A stretch of 64,000 nucleotides of DNA from Isoetes taiwanensis (lineage: Eukaryota; Streptophyta; Lycopodiopsida; Isoetales; Isoetaceae). How positions within the stretch are numbered: the stretch's first letter is position 1; each line of letters starts with the position of its first letter. The stretch is taken from assembly GCA_021234155.1 (NCBI GenBank), contig JAJEKV010000001.1, forward strand, positions 1,485,927 through 1,549,926. The letters are read 5' to 3'. The translations under genes and the position numbers were made by a program. Under the pieces are notes generated by a model that saw only the letters and a list, made by a program, of their open reading frames with translations, was not told where the DNA came from and did no database searches. Below, piece by piece: positions 11,118-22,190 of this stretch.

Positions 11118-12819
11118 CAAATGTCCATAATCTGGTAGCATTGTTGTTGTAGATAATGCTGATGGATTTGCTTTTTGTGATGTGAAATGGAGGCCCCTGC
11201 CGATGCTGGTTATGTTTACAGTTAGTTGACAGTAAGTTGATGTTTGAGTGAGTTTTTGTGATATTGGTAGTTAAAATTTCTGAACCCCAGCTGACCTTGC
11301 AGCAATACCCTTATGCTGCTGCTTTGTTAGAATCTTTCCAATCGAAAAAGTTCCAACTGGTGGGAAACTGAGAACTCTTTAATGATTTTGTTAAATGCAT
11401 GATAACCTTCTGGTCAAGGTTGCTGGATGCCCCAGTACTACTGCCAGAACCATATAGATATTTGCGTATATATAGCGTGGTAAATATCTTTCTATTTGTT
11501 AGATAACGACATCTAATGATGCATTGGATCGTGTAATTGTCCTTTCTGACTACTTTCAACTCGAATAGGCAAAAGACTTACATCCACATATCGTGGATCT
11601 GGAAACATGACTAAACACAGTTCCAGTCAGTGTGAAAGCTCGTGTTAATTGTTCTATAATTCTGCACAAACACATCCAAATGAAACAATGGAGCTGTAAC
11701 AAAGAGAAGAAATATCTAGCTGAGTTAAAGGAAACAACTAAATGCAATTGTAGTGTCATGAAATTGTACCTAGTTCTAGCAACATCTTAATGCAAAATGA
11801 GATTGAGGATCTTACCTGATTGTGTACGGCCAATTTGTGTTGTTACTTATTCTATAATTCTGCACAAATACAGACCAGATGGAAGTATAATGTCGATAAA
11901 CATTACAAAAAATATCAAAGATCAGAACAAGCAATGGACTGAGACCAAATACATTATTATTAACAGTATTAGCATTATAAATCCATGTAAGATTAAAAAT
12001 TATATTTTATATCCATATCAAATCCCCCTGGAACCCCCTGTTATTGTGCTGCATATTAGAATGTTAAAATTTAATGAACTTATTAGCATTGAAAAAAGAT
12101 AGATATGGGTAATATTGCAATTCGTCCAAGCCTTGCATTGATCTGGAAGTGTACAGCCAGCCATATGTTTGGATTATTCAGAATGAGAGATGGATCAAAA
12201 AGTGATTGGTCTCCAGATATTCCTTCCTTTCAGGAGTACATGCCTTTTACCATGGTCCAAGCTCCGATCCACTATTTGATAATACCTGGTATACAATTAG
12301 GAACTGTAAAGGGAAAATACAGACTATCTGGAAGGAGCATCTTGACATTGCGCCAGCCAAAGAGATGACACTTTCTCAGATAATGTTTGATGAGAACGGA
12401 CAGGAGGATTGATCATATAATGACCAGCTCGATTAATATGCTTATTAGTAAGAGCAAGCCCCCTTTTGTCAATGTTAATGACTCCCATGCCTTCATATTT
12501 TTTCTTTTTCCAGCATTCAATCTTAGAGACTGAGATCTAGCATTTTCGATTCCCTCCGCTAGCAACGAATCTCCCAATTTTACCTTGAAGCTTGGTAGTT
12601 TCTTAGGAGCTAAAAGAATGGAAGACCGATAAACATCTGAGAAGGACATAACTGAATTTTACAATTAAAGCTCGACCAATTCTGGATAAATACTTACTAT
12701 TGAAGAGATCTGCCTTCCTACTGAATTTGTCAATGATACCTGTACAGAGATCGCTAACATTGACTCTCAAAGCAAAAAAGACTCCAAGAATTTTAGATTT
12801 AGTAGTGAGGGATAATATA
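11118..12819. other. Intergenic sequence
   Basis: No gene recognised. Around 12020-12040 the phrase AATCCCCCTGGAACCCCCTG resembles the inner arm of the foldback repeat at 13655-14083, suggesting a fragment of that family. The rest is AT-rich, without long frames. Confidence 0.5.
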
Positions 12820-13110
12820 TAGCATAATAACAGGGGTTTTTTTTTTATATTTTTGTACATTTTTGTCTATGGTTTTTATATGATTTGATGGGCATATTGC
12901 ATAAGACATACTAATCAGTACATCTAGAGTGTGCACTGTATTGTCATATTTGAATTGCATGTTATCTATAGTTTTGCAATGTTTTTTGCATTGATTATTT
13001 TTTCCTTACAAACAAAAAATGCAAAAACGGCATGCAAGGATCGAGGATCTTTATTCTAGGATTTGTGGGCTGCGGTTTGTAGGTTTATTCTAGGGTTCCT
13101 CGATGGGTGT
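12820..13110. repeat. Dispersed repeat, copy 1
   Basis: A block with GGGGTTTTT, TATTTTTGTAC, GGTTTTTATATGATTT, CATACTAAT and ATCTAGAG in order. Later comes CATGCAAGG followed by CGAG and ATTCTAGG. The same order returns at 48,177-48,470, and its first half at 51,000-51,110. At 51 kb it is joined to the foldback repeat, so the two may be parts of one larger element. Confidence 0.6.
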
Positions 13111-13654
13111 CATCTGTGAACAGTGGAGGCCAGACTCAAGCAGGTAAGACTCACCGTTTTTTACAGAGATTCTATGGAGCACACCTGCTTTTGGTATACC
13201 GAATCAGGCTCTCTGAGAGCTTGCCAGATTTATGTGTAGCACAACAAGTTAGGTTCTTCTGTTAGAGCTTTCCTGTCTTTTATGTGGTGTGAAACAACTC
13301 TGTTGGCAAGTATCCTGGCTAGCCAGCCCGCAGAGGCCCCCCTTTTTTTAATTCTATGTAATATTTACAGAGCCGATCTAAGTGGTATTTACAGAGCTGA
13401 TGGAGCTAGACATGTCAAAGGCAAGATACCATATCCGAAGAGCAGGTGTGTGGTCGATTCATGAAAATTATAGACTGGTGGAAGCCTGAAGCATATATTT
13501 TGTGGCCTTCCTTTACTTTGGATGCCATGGCCTGTGAGGTCCAACTTCTTCAGAGGTATGAATCTTTCATTTCTTTCGAAGTTGCGTTTATCTTGTTTTC
13601 TTTGTCTGATTTTGTTAGGGCCTGAAGGACCCAATTTTTTTTTTAATTACCAAC
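13111..13654. other. Intergenic sequence between two repeats
   Basis: No gene recognised. The end (13,600-13,654) contains GTTAGGGCCTGAAGGACCC, also found just before the second foldback copy as TTAGGGCCCGAAGGGCC (50,593), so it belongs to the flank of that repeat family. Confidence 0.5.
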
Positions 13655-14083
13655 ATATAACTAACATTAACATTATTAACACAAACCATTGCACCCAACA
13701 CATTTAAATGAAAATCCCCCTGAAACCCCCTTTGGTTTGGGTACATATTTACAGGGGGTTACGTAGGGCAGCGAGAGCCCCTAAAAACTTACAATACATG
13801 TACAAAATTAACACCATTAACTACATTCCCTCAAATCTTATAGTATTTTGTAAACCTCAATATACAGTATACAAAAACTTGTATAGGCATACCCCACAAA
13901 TGAGGATCGCTATATACGGTCCAGATCAAGGAATAAAGGGCAAATATGCCCATCCAACAGCTCTCAGTGCCTGGAGTAACCCCCATGTGAATAGCACCCA
14001 AACCAAAGGGGGTTTCAGAGGAATTTTCATTTAAATGTGTTGGATGCAATAGTTTGTGTTAATAATGTTAATGTTAGTTATAT
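13655..14083. mobile_element. Foldback / MITE-like element with about 90 bp inverted ends
   Basis: The left arm (13655-13744) starts ATATAACTAACATTAACATT and the right arm (13995-14083) is its near-perfect reverse complement. Both arms contain the landmarks ACACATTTAAATGAAAAT and ACCCCCTTTGGTTTGGGT. Total length is about 429 bp and no protein is encoded. Diverged copies lacking a clear right arm occur at about 50,630-51,010 and 52,180-52,560. The exact target duplication is unclear because the ends are TA-rich. The right end abuts the microsatellite tail of the LINE at 14085. Confidence 0.75.
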
Positions 14084-14084
14084 A

Positions 14085-15006
14085 GGAAGGAAGGAAGGAA
14101 GGAAGGTATTTTTATCATCCACGAAGACCAATCGGTCTATGGGACCCAATACAAAAGCAGCGAAGCGGATTACTACCGGATTAAAAACCCCGCGAGAAAG
14201 GTTTCGAGGGAAAAACAAGTGGCGACAATCGACTGTTGACAAACTGTTCCAATATACGAAATGCAAAAACACACAAATATATAATTCGATGTAGCGTACG
14301 TGGTGCACGATGGTGAGGGGCAAAGGTGGGCTCATAGATCCGGCACCTCCCGTATGCGACCCGAGCACGTGATCGACGGTGTGTTCATCGGCAAATATAG
14401 GGGCAAGTCCGATCATTACTAAGGGAGCGTGTCGGCCCGAACCGACTGAATCGTGGGCAACTCTGGAAAGTGTGAGACTCATCCTCAATGGCACCGTTTG
14501 GCAAAGCCCAGAGCATCCGGCGGGGCCTCCCCAATCCACCTACCCGTCGACCTCACGAAGATGGTGGGCACCCGTGCGAATGGAGGCAATGAGTGCGTTT
14601 TCAGGGTGGGGCGTGAGGTAGAAGCTGCGGGCCCCTAACTACTCTGAGGGTTGATGTGCTCCTTGTAATGGGCGTTTGACCTGCTCTAGAGGCGGGGTCG
14701 AGCTTGCCAAAGGAAGCAAAAGCGTCCGAGGGTACTCCCGCTGACATCACGACGGCCTCTTGTGTCCACACTGCGACTCAGGCTCTGCCGTTCCATCTTG
14801 CAAAACCATTGATCTCTCTTACCCTCAAAGCCCCCATTGCAGCCCATTGCCACAAATAAGCGGTCGCGGGAGTCGAGCATCACCCATATTAACCACTTTT
14901 TCGAAAATAACAGGCGGTGTGCCTATCAAGAGTCAGCCAATGGTTTAGCGAATCCGATTTCTTGGCAAAGAGACCGATAGGATCAAGGTGAGGGTTTCAC
15001 CCAAGT
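14085..15006 (-). pseudogene. LINE 3' half (ORF2 C-terminus and 3' UTR), left of the CACTA element
   Basis: Read on the minus strand from 15006 downward, short in-frame stretches such as DPIGLFAKKSDSLNHWL and MGCNGGFEGKRDQWFCKM suggest the reverse-transcriptase C-terminal region. A Cys/His-like patch (DESHTFQSCP, about 14,470) comes next, then the 3' UTR signature with hairpin (14171-14226), then ATTGGTCTTCGTGG and a GGAA/TTCC microsatellite tail (14085-14106). Frames drift, so the copy is dead. The other half of the coding region starts at 31147 across the CACTA element. Joining across one copy of the AGT target gives a readable transition (WYGH then LGETLTL), which supports one interrupted LINE. 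Confidence 0.55.
15004..15006. other. CACTA target duplication, left (AGT)
   Basis: AGT directly precedes CACAACAAG at 15007, and AGT directly follows the inverted terminus at 31147-31149. A 3 bp duplication is diagnostic of CACTA elements. Confidence 0.75.
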
Positions 15007-15036
15007 CACAACAAGAAAAGGGGCATTTACGACGGC
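15007..15036 (+). repeat. CACTA left terminal inverted repeat
   Basis: CACAACAAGA, then AAAGGGG, then CATTTA leading into GACGGCG. It pairs with 31117-31146 in inverted orientation, with the first ten bases identical. Confidence 0.8.
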
Positions 15037-15039
15037 GCA

Positions 15040-15560
15040 TGCAGCGGCCGCTGTAGCGACGCCTACGCTGGCGACGTCGGCGACGGCGCCCGGTCATACG
15101 GCCGCGACAGACGTTAAGATATCGCCGCGATCGGCGGCGCCGTGATGCGACGCGATGGCCGCATGCGGCGTTAAGCGGGCGCCGCTGGGCGTCGCGCTAA
15201 GCAGCGTGACCTGAGCGTCGTCGCCGTGATGGCATCGCAGCGGACACGCGGAAATATACACGCGGAATATACACGTGGAATATACACGTGGAACATCACC
15301 AAAATCCACGCGTGCCGTAAAAGCCACGTGTATACGTCGCATGCGACGTGACACGTGGAACGACACGTGGTATATACACGTGGTATATACACGTGGCATA
15401 TACACGTGGAATATACACGTGCAATATACACGTGCGTAAAAGCCACGTGTCACGTCGCATCTTGACGTGACGCGGAATTTACGCGATGGAAAATTCGAAA
15501 ATCCGGCGTATAGAAAAGCCCGTGGCAAAAAAGTCACGTGGATCGTCGCATGCGGCGTGT
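15040..15560. repeat. CACTA left subterminal region with G-box array
   Basis: GC-rich sequence dense in GACG, GGCG and CGCATGCG motifs. At 15246-15440 it has a tandem array with a unit of about 14 bp, ATATACACGTGGAA and variants. About a dozen copies of CACGTG or close relatives are visible. Subterminal repeats of this kind are where CACTA transposases bind. CACGTG is also the plant G-box recognised by bZIP/bHLH factors, but binding here is inference. Confidence 0.65.
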
Positions 15561-18360
15561 GGGAAAAAAAAAAAAAAAATAAAAAAATATTTATATAAAA
15601 AATATAAATATAAAAATATTTTTAAATAATCACAAAAGTGTTTTTATATTCATATTTTTAAATAGTCACAAAATTATTTTTATATTTATATTTTTAAATA
15701 ATCACAAAAGTGAATTGTATTTATATTTTTAAATAATCACAAAAGACTCGTTAAGAGGAGTATCCACCCTTTTAGCCTAGAGCTACTCTCTCTCAGATTC
15801 AGTGGAGTAGTCATCAGAGCATCGAGTTAGAAAGCACTCGAACCGGTTACAGATTCTGCGATGGATGGCTCTCCAGCGACGTTTGCAGATCCCTCGGCGC
15901 CCCCGAGCCCCATGTCATGCTCTATAGCTTCATTCATATCCGCCACTGCTTCCTATAAAAACCAAAAGAATATGGCGTTAATGTAGTTCATAGAATTATA
16001 ATAATTTTCTACAACGCACCCCGCATTCCGGAATTGGGAGGTTCCCTCGTCGTATAGCTGCTGGTCTGAGATAAGCGGCTCCGCGTTAGTGGCTACTTGT
16101 ACCTATTTGCTTGCTAGGGGCAAACCCGTATAGATATTCCTATGACAATATAGCGAGTATTAGCTAGTGACATTTAAAGTTCTTATTAAAATTAATGTGA
16201 ACTAATATAGCTCTTACAGAATCTATAATGAAACCCTTTCAGGCCATGAGCCCAAATGAGGCGGCTTTGGCGTGCTTTTAGTTGCTTTGTCGGTCCGAGC
16301 TCTATGTTTTTTTCGGATCCTTTGCACGTTCGAATGCAATCGATTGCAAGGCACACAACATTATCACAAGTTAAAGTGAGCGAATGAAAAAAAAAAAAAA
16401 ATACCTTGATATCTTCCTTGTGGAGATTAAGTGGTTTAGGGACTTTTGACCAATCGCCTCCTTCTTTTTTTTATAAGTCTGCTTCCGGTTCCTTGACCAC
16501 ATTGTGCCTTTGACATACATCGATAGATCAACGCAATATCAAAATAATAAAAACAAGACTATGACTAGGTCATGTACCTCCTTTTCGTATATAAGCTCGC
16601 CCATCCGAGAAGTGAGCTTCTTCGATTCGCCTTTGCTTTTTCTATCTACGAAACTCTGTTTCATTTTATTTTTTGACTCTCTATTTGGCGTTGGTCATAA
16701 GCACCAGGCCACTCCCTATACCATGGGAGGCCATAAGCGAGAGATATTATTTGTGACCGCGTCCCTCGGTGTAGTATAAAAGACACTTCCCTCATCATCC
16801 TTCTTAGGAAGGCGTCACTGAAGCATAAATGGTGGGTATATAAAAGCGTGTTTATGTCTAGTCAATATACATATCCGTCCGATTAAGAACCTTTTGAGCA
16901 CTTTACAATGTATTCTAAGTGAAGAGAATGAACAAAACAACAAATTTAGATGACAAAGTACTAATATTTAAGGTTGATATCTTAAATAATATGTTCACAT
17001 AACTTACATCAAAAATTATTATTAATATGATAGTCGGGTATATTCGGGGCCAATTCACCCGCAGACTTACGTGTCTAAAACAAAGCGAAATGGGCGCTCT
17101 TCTTGGTGACACGTGGGCGTCGTCGGGATCCTTCCCTCTCCAAGTCGAGGCGGCGACCATGTTCTTGGATCCGAACCTGTGATGATCGTCGCGATCTTGA
17201 GCGTTGTGAGTCTGTTGCTCCACTACTTCTTGACACAGGAAGTAATGAGAGAATGAGCATCTTTAACATCTTTTGCAACCAAAGAAATGTTTGATGCGTA
17301 GTGGATATATATTTACTGTTGAAATCTTCCTCCAAGTTCCTTGCATTAGAAAAATCTGTTGCGAGTCTCTTGCCTAGAGCGGGGAGTCCATACTACGTCT
17401 AGCATTCTCAATATTCTCGCGAGAGCGTGGAGGCCGATAATCAACACTATGTCGTTGGGGAATAGGGCGGGGAGGCTGCCTAAGCGGCGTTGGTGTCAAA
17501 GAGGCAAAATATCTTTGCAATTTGGTCTCTCTCGGGAGACATGTTTGCGAGGAAGGGGGGGGGGAGGAGGAGGCTGAAGGCACAAATATCATGCAAAAAC
17601 AATTCATTTATTTATTATTTTTATAAAAACTATCTTAATACCCAAACCTCTTTGGTGTAGTGATAGGTGGAGGTTGGCGTCTTGGAGGAACATCGGCCAC
17701 GATTGCCCCTACCTCGTGGAGTCCTCCTCCTATTTTCTCTAAACTCGTCCCTTTCCTCTACACAACAAATTAAAACTCCATGCATAAACTCACATACCTA
17801 ATTAGAGGGTAAAGCGTATAATAAAAACTATATAAATACTTACCTTCGTCTTGCTCATTCTAAAATGCGATTGCGATTACCTCTATTCATCGCCGAGAAA
17901 AAAAGAGCACACCTAGATCAAAAGAAATTGTGAGAGAGAAACATTTGATAACCATGAATGATATTGGTTGCAATAATAGAATGATACTTACAAACCATAG
18001 AGATGAAAAATAGTATTTTTATGGTTGAAATGTGCCACTAATGAGCCCGGCGGAGACTTACTGCGAGTCTTGACCGTCTTGACCGGGGCGGAGGGAGGCG
18101 CATAATGCCATGAATATTGCATCAGCGAGAAAAGAGGGCCACAATGAGGAAAACCGCTAAGAATTGAGCCTCGCCATGACTATATATATTAATTTGAACA
18201 TAACGAGAATTAAGCGAGAGAAAAGCTTTGAACAAGTGTCTTTGAATAAATACCTAAATTTATATTCTTATCTTCTTATTTATATTAGAAAAGTATCTCG
18301 TATATAGGTATGGGGTGCATATCGAACTCTAGGTTGCCATATTATCAGGCCATGTATCAT
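15561..18360. other. Interior of the CACTA element, no gene recognised
   Basis: Starts with A-runs and AT-rich repeats (ATTTTTAAATAATCACAAAA, several times at 15,620-15,740). Minus-strand frames at 16,915-17,335 and 17,374-17,607 are Arg/Ser/Pro-rich, with phrases such as RPPRPIPQRHSVDYRPPR, and could be remains of a second CACTA protein. I do not recognise a family. Confidence 0.4.
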
Positions 18361-18620
18361 GTCATACAAGACCCTAAATTATCCCACGTGGCATTTTTAG
18401 TGCCACATCATGAAACCCTACGTTGCGTGTGGCACATCATCAAACCCTAGGTTGTGTCACGTCGCGACTTCCTATTGCCACATCATAGTAAGTGCCATGT
18501 CATCAAACCCTAGCTTGCGTGTGCCACATCATCAAACCCTAGATTGTGCCACATGGCATTTACAATCTAGGGTTTGATGATGTAGCACACAAAACCTAGG
18601 GTTTGACGTCTGTAGCGACA
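18360..18620. repeat. AAACCCTAG-rich inverted repeats
   Basis: Several copies of GCCACATCATCAAACCCTAG and variants in both orientations. A 29-base arm (18519-18547) is matched with one mismatch by its inverse at 18562-18590, with a 14-base spacer, forming a strong hairpin. The core resembles a plant telomere unit but is not in tandem array, so this is not a telomere. Confidence 0.7.
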
Positions 18621-19026
18621 CTTTATCTACAAGTTATGATTAATAATTTATTTACCATTAATAATAATTTTTTTGATTAATAAATTACTTTTTTCATTAG
18701 TAATTTTGACTAAAAAACATTTATTGGTTGCAACAAGCCTCAAATAGGAAGACAAAATTATATTAATCACTTCTTGCAAGCATTTAACAGTAGCTTAGCC
18801 ATCTCAAGTGGATCACCACACTTCATATGTAAATCTCTCTCTCACAACTATATCGGAAGAAAGCCTGTTTGTTTTGAACACATCGGCCAGCCGAGCAATA
18901 GATGGGCGATCCATGTGCACCAGCTCTCTATCCATCATCATTTGGACCTTCATATGTTGGATGATGTCAATGTGCTAAATATCGGTCGGTTGGGTTTATC
19001 TCAACACACAACCCCATAAAGCCGCA
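18621..19026. other. AT-rich spacer
   Basis: No gene recognised. It includes repeated TTAATAATTTATT-type phrases at 18,645-18,700. Confidence 0.5.
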
Positions 19027-20292
19027 TTACTGGACAAAATCAAGGAGCATCTCGTAAATGTAGCCCAGGGAATATATGTCAGATATCTCATGCCCCCATG
19101 ATGCTTGGTCATCTGATGATGATGTAAAAACTCTCTTCTCCCACCAAGGATATCGCACCGTTCCATCTTGTAGTGTATAACGGCTCTTCAATTTGGGCAT
19201 TCGCTCCTTGCAAAAAAAACGGAGGGCCGTGTCCCAATCACCAATAGCCACCCACACATTTGTAAGCGAGTCATCAAAATGGAGTTTGACCCTTTTGCAA
19301 TTGAGCTTTGTGTGTGTCCAACTGGGCGTGGATGGCATAGACTCATACGCAAGAGCGAGAGCTATTTCTAGGACGTACTTATACACGAGTCTCATTTTGG
19401 CTTTCCACTCCGCACTTATCTTCATATCAGCCCTTCTTGGAGCACTATGCATTGCATTTGACCATCTCCTATAAGAAGAGAATTGGCTCGGAAGATGGTC
19501 AAGTAATTCTGCAAAGGTTCCTCCATTCATGAATGGCAGGACTACCATTGGTCCACTGTGGCTCATCTCCACAAAAAGACCTCGGGGGCAAGTCAAGGGG
19601 TGTGGCCAATCTTTGGACTTGGGCTCTTGAAGCGGATATACTTGTCGACCAACAACCATGATGCAGCTCTATCTTGGCCTCTCCACATAATGCCGATTAT
19701 AATAATCATCTTGATTAAAGTCACGGGGTTCCCAAGATCTGGATTTGGTATATCGGCGGTCTTGTTTACTACCAATGCACTTTACAACTCCAACAGCATC
19801 CACAGGAATGCTGTCAATAAATGCAACACATTTATCATGAGCATGTAATGATAATCTAGCCCCTGCACCAATAGAGCTCCCACCATGGATAAGACTATCT
19901 AACTCCTTCACATGTTCATCATTGGGGCGCTCTGGCCATCTTGTGATCTTTCGTCGGACCTTTGCGCCCGCCACGAATTAGCCCATCGTCCCGTATGCCT
20001 CGGCATAGGGGCTCATAAGTGGCACTTTATACTTAAGTAGCATCCTCAATTCTGGCTCAGGATTGCAAACCCAAGACTTTAAGTTCTTTCTCATCATATC
20101 TTCCAACTCAGACTCATGCTCTGGCCACCTCCCACATAATTCGGGACCAGGCATTCTTTCTCAAGCGATGCTACAAAGCGGTTAATTCGATCATCAGTTT
20201 GCATATGTCGTTCCGGGTCGGTCTGTGCGCATATGTGATTGATGAGGATGCGCCTAATTTCACTAAGCATCTCTGTCCTTACTGAGGCCATT
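19027..20292 (-). pseudogene. Kinase-like protein, decayed, carried in the CACTA element
   Basis: The frame at 19027-19659 (210 codons) reads like the C-lobe of a protein kinase. PFMNGGTFAELLDHL sits at the hinge, an alpha-E-like EIALALAYE follows, GDWDTAL stands where DFG is expected, GTVRYPWWEKRV resembles the activation-loop end, and DIYSLGYIYEMLLD matches subdomain IX. The catalytic loop HRDLK is not present; the corresponding stretch reads THTKLNCKRVKL. Upstream minus-strand frames (19669-19974; 20094-20292, starting MASVRTEMLSEIRRIL) seem to be the N-terminal part in other frames, with stops between. It may be a captured host gene, as is known for CACTA elements, or a host pseudokinase. 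The exact family is not recognised. Confidence 0.5.
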
Positions 20293-20399
20293 TTTATGCC
20301 TACAAACAAAACAAAATAATGAATACAAAAGCCAAGCATGCACAAAGTAAATGCAACATAATACGACAATATCAAACATGTATGCAGACCATATAATCA

Positions 20400-21011
20400 T
20401 TACTTATAACACGCCCTATGGCGACTAATACCTTATCCGACCCCCCCCCGCCCCAAAAGCAAGAAAAAAAAAGAAGAAGAAACAAGAAGAACTAAATAGG
20501 TTAGATTAGGGTATTCAGACCCACGGTCAATTTACATTCGTATTACTAGTTAATTAGTTAGCAGATAGTCCCAAAATTTAGTTAACTTTTTTAACCAAAA
20601 ACACTACCTAAACTTATCTTCGCACCTTGTTCGGATTAGTTAGCAAAATTAACTAAAAACTATAGAGGTCACTTTAAGTTTAGTTAATTGTACATATAAT
20701 TTTTTATGCCTTTGGCTAACTTAACTAGACATGTTCGAAATAATTTAGTTAATTAGTTAAGTTATTTTTTTACCAACGCTTTTAGTGTGAATTAGTACTA
20801 CATTAAGTTAGCCTAACCTTTTTTTTTTTTAACTAGCTTTGCGGGTGTGAAGGGAATCATCCGATTCTTTATTAACTTAACCTAGCCCTAGCTACCTCTA
20901 GCTAAAGCCCGACAATAAGCGTGAACTAAGGCCGAACACTGGTCCTCCCCACTTTCGCGGTGGGCCGACCATGTCCTTGCCGTAGCCACATCTACCTAAG
21001 AATGAGAAGAA
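20400..21011. other. AT-rich spacer with C-run
   Basis: No gene recognised. Features are a C-run at about 20,440, frequent TTAACTAA/GTTAATTAG phrases (20,540-20,800), a T-run at about 20,820, and a partial match to the tRNA-like unit (GGTCCTCCCCACTTTCGCGG, about 20,941). Confidence 0.5.
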
Positions 21012-21087
21012 AAGTGGACTTGGACCCGGACACCTAGTCCTCTCCCGCATAAGGTGGGGCCGGCCAGGTGCCCTTGAACAAGCCACT
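21012..21087 (-). repeat. tRNA-like unit 1
   Basis: Read on minus, it starts AGTGGCTTGTTCAAGGGCAC and ends GGGTCCAAGTCCACT, 76 nt. The ends AGTGG and CCACT pair. The 3' part resembles a tRNA T-arm / Pol III B box. It is one of three tandem units. Confidence 0.45.
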
Positions 21088-21129
21088 ACAATTTTATTTT
21101 AAACCTAAAAAATAACAAGTGGGCCCGGA

Positions 21130-21203
21130 AGTGGACTTGAACCCGGGTGCGTGGTCCTCTCCACTCTAGGTGGAGCCGGCCAGGTGCCCTTGAACAAGCC
21201 ACT
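21130..21203 (-). repeat. tRNA-like unit 2
   Basis: 74 nt. AGTGG/CCACT terminal pairing, a central hairpin CTCCAC-CTAGA-GTGGAG, and GGTTCAAGTCC, which fits the B-box consensus GGTTCRANNCC. It lacks a convincing complete cloverleaf, so it is more like a tRNA-derived SINE head than a functional tRNA. Confidence 0.5.
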
Positions 21204-21237
21204 CATTAACCTAGGAAACATTTATGATTGTAGTGAA

Positions 21238-21310
21238 AGTGGACTTGAACCGGGTACATGGTCCTCCCCACTCTGGGTGGAACCCGACCCGTGCCCTTGA
21301 ACAAGCCACT
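21238..21310 (-). repeat. tRNA-like unit 3
   Basis: 73 nt with the same ends, the same B-box GGTTCAAGTCC, and a central hairpin CCAC-CCAGA-GTGG. Unit spacing is about 108-118 bp. Confidence 0.5.
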
Positions 21311-21439
21311 CCATCAATTTTTTTAACCTACTTAAAACTATAAAAATAAAATGCAAGTCACGATCAACTACTTACCAAAATAAGGGGCGTGTACAAGATC
21401 TGTCGGGTCCAAATCGTAATAGAAAAGGCTGCCTTGAAG

Positions 21440-22190
21440 TAACAAAGCATTAGAAGAATAAGAACAAAGAAGAAAAACATCGAAGAAGAAATAAGGATAG
21501 AATAGAGAAGAAATAAGAGAAGAAACAAGAAAGAATGAAGAAAAATAAGAGGAAATAAAGAAGGGAAGGGAATAGAATGGAAGGAAGAAATAAGGAAGGG
21601 AAAGAAAAGGATCGAATGGAAAGTGAGGAAGAAATGTGAAGAATAAGAAACAAATGAAGAATGAAGAAATGAAATTAAAAAAGAATGAAGAATAAGAAAT
21701 GAAAAAAAATGAAGAATAAGGAAGGAAGAGAAGAAAAAGAAATGAGGGAAGGGAGGGAAAGAATGAGGAATGAGAAAGCATGAGAAAGAATGGAAATGAG
21801 AAACAAATGAGAAAGCATGAGAAAAGAAATGAGAAAAGAAATGAGAAAGCATGAGAAAAGAAATGAGAAAGCAAGAAATGAGAAAGAATGAGGAAGAATG
21901 AGAAAAGAGTGAGGAATAAAGAATGAGAAAGCATGAGGAAGAAAAGAAATGAGAAAGAATGAGGAAGAAAAGAATGAGAAAGAAATGAGGAAAGAAGAAA
22001 TATGGGAAGAAAGAATGAGGAAAAGAATGAAGCATATGGAAGAAGGAGGAAGAAATGAAGCATGAGGAAGAATGAGGAAGAAATGAAGCATGAGAAAGAA
22101 AAGAAGGAGGAAGAATGAGCGAGGCATGGAAGAATGGGAAGAAAAAAAAATCAAGAACAAAGAAGAAGAGGAAGGAAAGGAAACCAAAAA
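21440..22190. repeat. 750 bp polypurine (GA-rich) tract
   Basis: The plus strand is almost entirely A and G with scattered T, built from phrases such as GAATGAGAAAGCATGAG and GGAAGAAATGAGAAAG. Minus-strand frames of up to 280 codons are Phe/Ser-rich artefacts. It is a second strand-asymmetric tract, of opposite polarity to the one at 4.1-5.6 kb. Confidence 0.85.

Noticed and set aside
15246-15440. CRISPR array
   Set aside because: Unit and spacing of 14 bp are too short, no unique spacers, and the context is eukaryotic.
18360-18620. Telomeric repeat
   Set aside because: AAACCCTAG occurs in longer units in both orientations, not as a tandem CCCTAAA array.
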